A stretch of DNA of 64,000 bases from Streptomyces plumbidurans (GTDB taxonomy: Bacteria > Actinomycetota > Actinomycetes > Streptomycetales > Streptomycetaceae). Both the position numbers and the translations under genes were made by a program. Below the pieces are notes generated by a model that had not been told where the DNA came from, did not search any database, and saw only the letters and a list, made by a program, of their open reading frames with translations. The DNA is taken from assembly GCF_019857225.1 (NCBI RefSeq), contig NZ_JAFJSY010000006.1:124001-188000 (forward strand), given 5' to 3'. Below, piece by piece: positions 61,218 to 64,000 of this stretch. The number at the start of each line of letters is the position of its first letter. The first letter of the stretch is position 1.

Positions 61218-61853
61218 TCAGACGCACTCCTGCTGGAGGCAGCGCCGCAACTGGTGCAGGCCGCGGCGGGCGTGGCTCTTGACCGTGCCGAGCGGCCAGC
61301 CGGTGAGTTCCGCGATCTGGGTCTGCGTGAGGTCCTCGTAGAAGGCCAGCCGCAGCACCCGCTGCTGGGCGGAGGGAAGTTTGGCCAGTTCGTGCAGGAC
61401 GAGGACGCGGTCGAGCGCCGTGTCGGGCTGCCGTACGACGGGGTCGGACAGGATCAGCGAGGATGCGGCGGAGACCACCAGGGCCAGCCGGCGGGTGCGG
61501 GCGGACAGCGCGTCTGCGATCTTGCGCCTGGTGATGCCGACGATCCAGCCGCCCAGCGTGCCGCGCTCGGGACGAAAGCCCCCGCGCCCGCGCCACACTC
61601 CGATGAACACCTGCTGGGTGACGTCCTCCGCCTCCCTGGCGTCGCCCAGGGAGCGCCGGGCCAGCGTGTACACCAGGGCCGACCAGCGGTGGTACGCCGC
61701 CTCCAGGCAGCCCTCGTCACCTGCGGCGAGGCCCCGGGCGAGATCCTCGTCGGCGAGCGACGCCTCCACCGGAGCCGACACGGGTGACCGGGGCGCCGGT
61801 TCCGGTCCTGACACCACGGGGGTCGGGGCGACGGCACTGCGCTGCGGGCTCAT
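61218..61853 (-). CDS. litS: ECF sigma factor (LitS-like)
   Basis: ECF-type sigma factor of 211 aa. Region 2 spans about 45-110 (VYTLARRSLGDAREAEDVTQ, GGWIVGITRRKIADALS) and region 4 about 150-205 (LPSAQQRVLRLAFYEDLTQT, AELTGWPLGTVKSHARRGLH). It is divergent from a MerR-type light regulator gene with a FAD oxidoreductase gene beyond it, the arrangement of the S. coelicolor lit locus that drives light-induced carotenoid genes. It probably recognises the carotenoid promoters, which would lie to the right of this window. Confidence 0.85.
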   Translation of the reverse strand: MSPQRSAVAPTPVVSGPEPAPRSPVSAPVEASLADEDLARGLAAGDEGCLEAAYHRWSALVYTLARRSLGDAREAEDVTQQVFIGVWRGRGGFRPERGTLGGWIVGITRRKIADALSARTRRLALVVSAASSLILSDPVVRQPDTALDRVLVLHELAKLPSAQQRVLRLAFYEDLTQTQIAELTGWPLGTVKSHARRGLHQLRRCLQQECV

Positions 61854-61967
61854 GACGACGGCTCCTCACGTCGACGGCGTCGGCGCCGGGCTCCCGCGCC
61901 CGGTGACCGGTGCGCTCATCGTCCGAGCCGGGATGAAAGGTCATCAACTTGCATTGTTTCTGCGTCG

Positions 61968-61973
61968 TATAGT
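61968..61973 (+). promoter_or_regulatory. TATAGT -10 element of litR, leaderless
   Basis: TATAGT ends six bases before the litR ATG with no ribosome site between, so the transcript likely starts at the start codon. TTGTTTCTGCGTCG just upstream resembles TGTTTCTGCATCG at 61178 in the anti-sigma leader; both may be sites of LitS or LitR. Confidence 0.5.
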
Positions 61974-61979
61974 CCCTTC

Positions 61980-63015
61980 ATGAGCCGCTCGTCCGATTCC
62001 GGAGACTCCGCGCCGGGCGTGCCCCTGACCACCGGAGCCCTCGCCCGACGACTCGGGGTGTCGCCCACCACGCTGCGTTCCTGGGACCGCCGCTACGGCA
62101 TCGGGCCCGCCGTCCGCGCCGACGGACGCCACCGCCGCTGGACCCCGCAGGACGTGGCGGTGCTGGAGGCGATGTGCCGGCTGACCTCGTCGGGGGTGCC
62201 GCCCGCGGAGGCGGCCCGCGCCGCCAAGGAGTCGGCCGGTGTGTTCCCCGCACAGAGCCCTCCCGTGGAGCCGCCGGCGCGGGACCGTTCGAAGGCGTCC
62301 GGCACACTGCCGCTCGGCGATGTGCGCCAGGAGTGCCGGGGGCTGGCCCGCGCCGCCGTGCGGATGGACGCCCCGGCCGTCGAGGAGCAACTGGCCGCCG
62401 CCGTACGGCAGTACGGCGTCGCCGTCGCCTGGCAGGAGGTGATGGTGCCGACCCTGCACGCGGTGGGCCGCAAATGGGCCTCGTCCGGCGACCGTTACGT
62501 CGAGGTTGAGCATCTGCTGTCCTGGCACGTGTCCACCACCCTGCGGCGCAGCACCCCGCCCCCCCTCTGTGGCGGCCGACGCGTCGGCCACCGGGCCGGT
62601 CGTCCTGGCCTGCGTTCCGGGGGAGCAGCACACGCTGCCGATCGAGGCCCTCAACGCCGTCCTGGGCGAACTGCGCCTGCCCACGCGGATGTTCGGAGCC
62701 GCCGTACCCGCGGAGGCGCTCGGCACGGCGGTGCAGCGGCTCGGGCCGTCCGCCGTGGTGCTGTGGGCGCAGGCACGCTCCACGGCGAGCCTGCCGCTGG
62801 CCCGGCACGTGGCCGGCACCCAGTGGGGAGTGAAGGGCGCGCGCGGCCGCCCCATGGTCGTCCTGGGCGGGCCCGGCTGGTCCGGCCCGCACGCCCGCGG
62901 GATGCACCGGCCGCCGACCCTCAAGGATGCCGTCGACCTTCTGTCCGGCCCGTACGGGACGGAGGCGTACGCGACCGAGGGGCACGCGAACAAGGCGCGC
63001 CGGGAGCAGCCGTAG
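61980..63015 (+). pseudogene. litR: litR, MerR-family light regulator with +1 frameshift in C7 tract
   Basis: The N-terminal frame gives a MerR helix-turn-helix (residues 16-82: GALARRLGVSPTTLRSWDRR) and a B12-domain helical segment with the cap motif WASSGDRYVEVEH. At the C7 run 62559-62565 the frame breaks. The matching C-terminal part, VLACVPGEQHTLPIEAL with the Glu-x-His cobalamin ligand pattern, continues one base out of frame to the TAG at 63013. Removing one C restores a full protein of about 344 aa. As written, the first frame has no stop and runs on into litQ. Sequencing error, slippage variant or true inactivation cannot be distinguished here. Confidence 0.8.
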
Positions 63016-63167
63016 GAGAAGGAGGCGTCCGGCGAACGGCCCTGATGGTTCGCCCGGTGGGTGGACGCGGTGCGGTGCGGCGCATCCGAACGGCGCGCCG
63101 CACGGGAAGTACCCCACACACCGCCGCCCCGCACGCCGCCGGGCGGCCCGAGACCCGAGGGGCTCCC

Positions 63168-64000
63168 ATGTCCGCGCCCGCCCACACTCCCGACGCTCTG
63201 GTGATCGGAGCAGGTGCCGCCGGCCTCGCCTGCGCGCACGACCTTCTCGCGGCGGGCCTCGACGTCCAGGTCGTCGAGGCATCCGACGCGGTCGGCGGAC
63301 GGATGCGCTCCGACCGGGTCGGGGAGTTTGTCGTCGACCGCGGCTTCCAGGTCTTCAACACGTCGTATCCCCAGGTCCGGCGGCGCCTGCTGCTGCGCCG
63401 CCTGGGCCTGCGGGCCTTCACGCCGGGTTTCCTCGTGCACACCGAGGAGGGCAGGGTCCGCTTCAGCGATCCCACGCGGCGTCCGCGCAGTCTGCCCGAC
63501 CTGCTGCCGGGGCGGCTCGCCGGGCCGCGGGATCTCGCGGCGCTGGGTCTGCTCTCGGCCCGGGACATGCTCGCCCCCGTGCGCCTGGTGAAACGGTCGC
63601 AGGACCGCACCACGCGCACCGCGCTCGCGGACGCCGGGTTCTCCGAGGGCTTCGTCGAGCGGTTCTTCCGGCCGTTCCTGTCGGGCGTGTTCCTGGAGGA
63701 CGGACTGGAGACGTCCAGCCGCTTCTTCCACCTCGTCTGGCGCAGCATGCTGCGCGGCACCCTGTGCCTGCCGACCGCGGGCATCGGCGCGGTGCCCGCC
63801 GCGCTCGCGGCCCCACTGCCCACCGGGGCCGTACGCTTCGAGACCCCCGTGACCGCACTGACCGACGACGGCGCCGTCACAGCCGACGGCACCGAACTGC
63901 CCGCACGCACCGTGGTGGTGGCCACCGGCCCGGGCCCGGCCCCCGGTCTGCTGCCCGGACTCGAACTGCCCGCCTACCGGACGGTGACGACGTACTACCA
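63168..64000 (+). CDS. litQ: LitQ-like FAD-dependent oxidoreductase (3' end beyond window)
   Basis: Amine-oxidase/phytoene-desaturase-superfamily flavoprotein, first 277 codons visible. The FAD motif is ALVIGAGAAGLACAHDLLAA (residues 10-29), followed by VVEASDAVGGRMRSD and DRGFQVFNTSYPQVRRRL. The C-terminal part is off the window. GAGGGG lies five bases before the ATG. It follows litR as in the S. coelicolor lit locus. Its reaction is not established; a role with carotenoids or their regulation is inferred from position. Confidence 0.85.
   Translation, partial: MSAPAHTPDALVIGAGAAGLACAHDLLAAGLDVQVVEASDAVGGRMRSDRVGEFVVDRGFQVFNTSYPQVRRRLLLRRLGLRAFTPGFLVHTEEGRVRFSDPTRRPRSLPDLLPGRLAGPRDLAALGLLSARDMLAPVRLVKRSQDRTTRTALADAGFSEGFVERFFRPFLSGVFLEDGLETSSRFFHLVWRSMLRGTLCLPTAGIGAVPAALAAPLPTGAVRFETPVTALTDDGAVTADGTELPARTVVVATGPGPAPGLLPGLELPAYRTVTTYY

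Noticed and set aside
61944..63731. 595-codon minus-strand frame opposite litR and litQ
   Set aside because: Shadow frame; composition is Arg/Gly/Ala-rich and it covers two recognised genes.

Overview
The window is from the chromosome of a high-GC actinomycete, almost certainly a Streptomyces. Third codon positions are strongly G/C, GTG and TTG starts are frequent, and genus-typical genes are present: a long chaplin, an SsgA-like protein, an NsdA-type regulator, a DUF397 protein, a SpoIIE/PAS phosphatase and a LitR/LitS light-response locus. I saw no rRNA, tRNA, CRISPR array, insertion sequence or phage gene.

Layout. (1) 1-5.7 kb: an acyl-CoA synthetase cut by the window edge is divergent from an overlapping operon of enoyl-CoA hydratase, a double DUF35 protein and two thiolase-fold proteins that both lack the nucleophilic cysteine. 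(2) 5.7-6.7 kb: small conserved Streptomyces genes. (3) 6.7-34.2 kb: a large catabolic island. It holds a GntR/FadR-type regulator, a class II aldolase, an ornithine cyclodeaminase-like protein, three bicupins, a two-receptor ABC importer plus MFS carrier, and an EutA-like reactivase. It also holds a Pch2/TRIP13-like AAA+ ATPase, a ferredoxin, a Rieske oxygenase and a ferredoxin reductase, a PanB-like protein, a Cys-nucleophile alpha/beta hydrolase, two 4,5-dihydroxyphthalate-decarboxylase-like proteins, a zinc dehydrogenase, and LigJ and LigK. LigJ and LigK end the protocatechuate 4,5-cleavage route at pyruvate plus oxaloacetate. No LigAB ring-cleavage dioxygenase, LigC or LigI was recognised, so the upstream chemistry is open; the bicupins are the obvious candidates for ring cleavage. 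An 11-bp motif, TGGT-N3-ACCA, and variants lie in front of almost every transcription unit of the island, which suggests one regulon, probably run by the GntR protein. (4) 34.2-44.5 kb: a secreted amidase, a phosphotransferase, NsdA, a PAS/SpoIIE phosphatase, an SsgA-like protein behind a strong Crp-like site, a baeRF3 protein and a secreted peptidase. (5) 44.8-49.1 kb: a long chaplin followed by five exact 186-bp tandem units that copy its 3' end, two acetyltransferases, and a 44-bp repeat tract. (6) 49.1-54 kb: a TetR gene with two epimerases, a GlsB-type membrane protein and a secreted protein. (7) 54-59.7 kb: exo-beta-D-glucosaminidase, a ROK repressor and an APC permease, with two related palindromes in the promoters. 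(8) 59.7-64 kb: SPW protein, anti-sigma factor, LitS-like sigma factor, and litR and litQ. litR carries a +1 frameshift in a C7 tract.

How the island may work (inference): the importer brings in an aromatic or related polycarboxylate. The three-component Rieske system, whose parts are 9 kb apart, hydroxylates it; decarboxylases and bicupins open the ring; LigJ/LigK yield C3/C4 acids. Embedded phosphoglycerate mutase and RpiB paralogues could support gluconeogenic growth on those acids. Two of the three bicupin genes are followed directly by an ATPase of a remodelling or reactivating type, the most unusual feature of the window.
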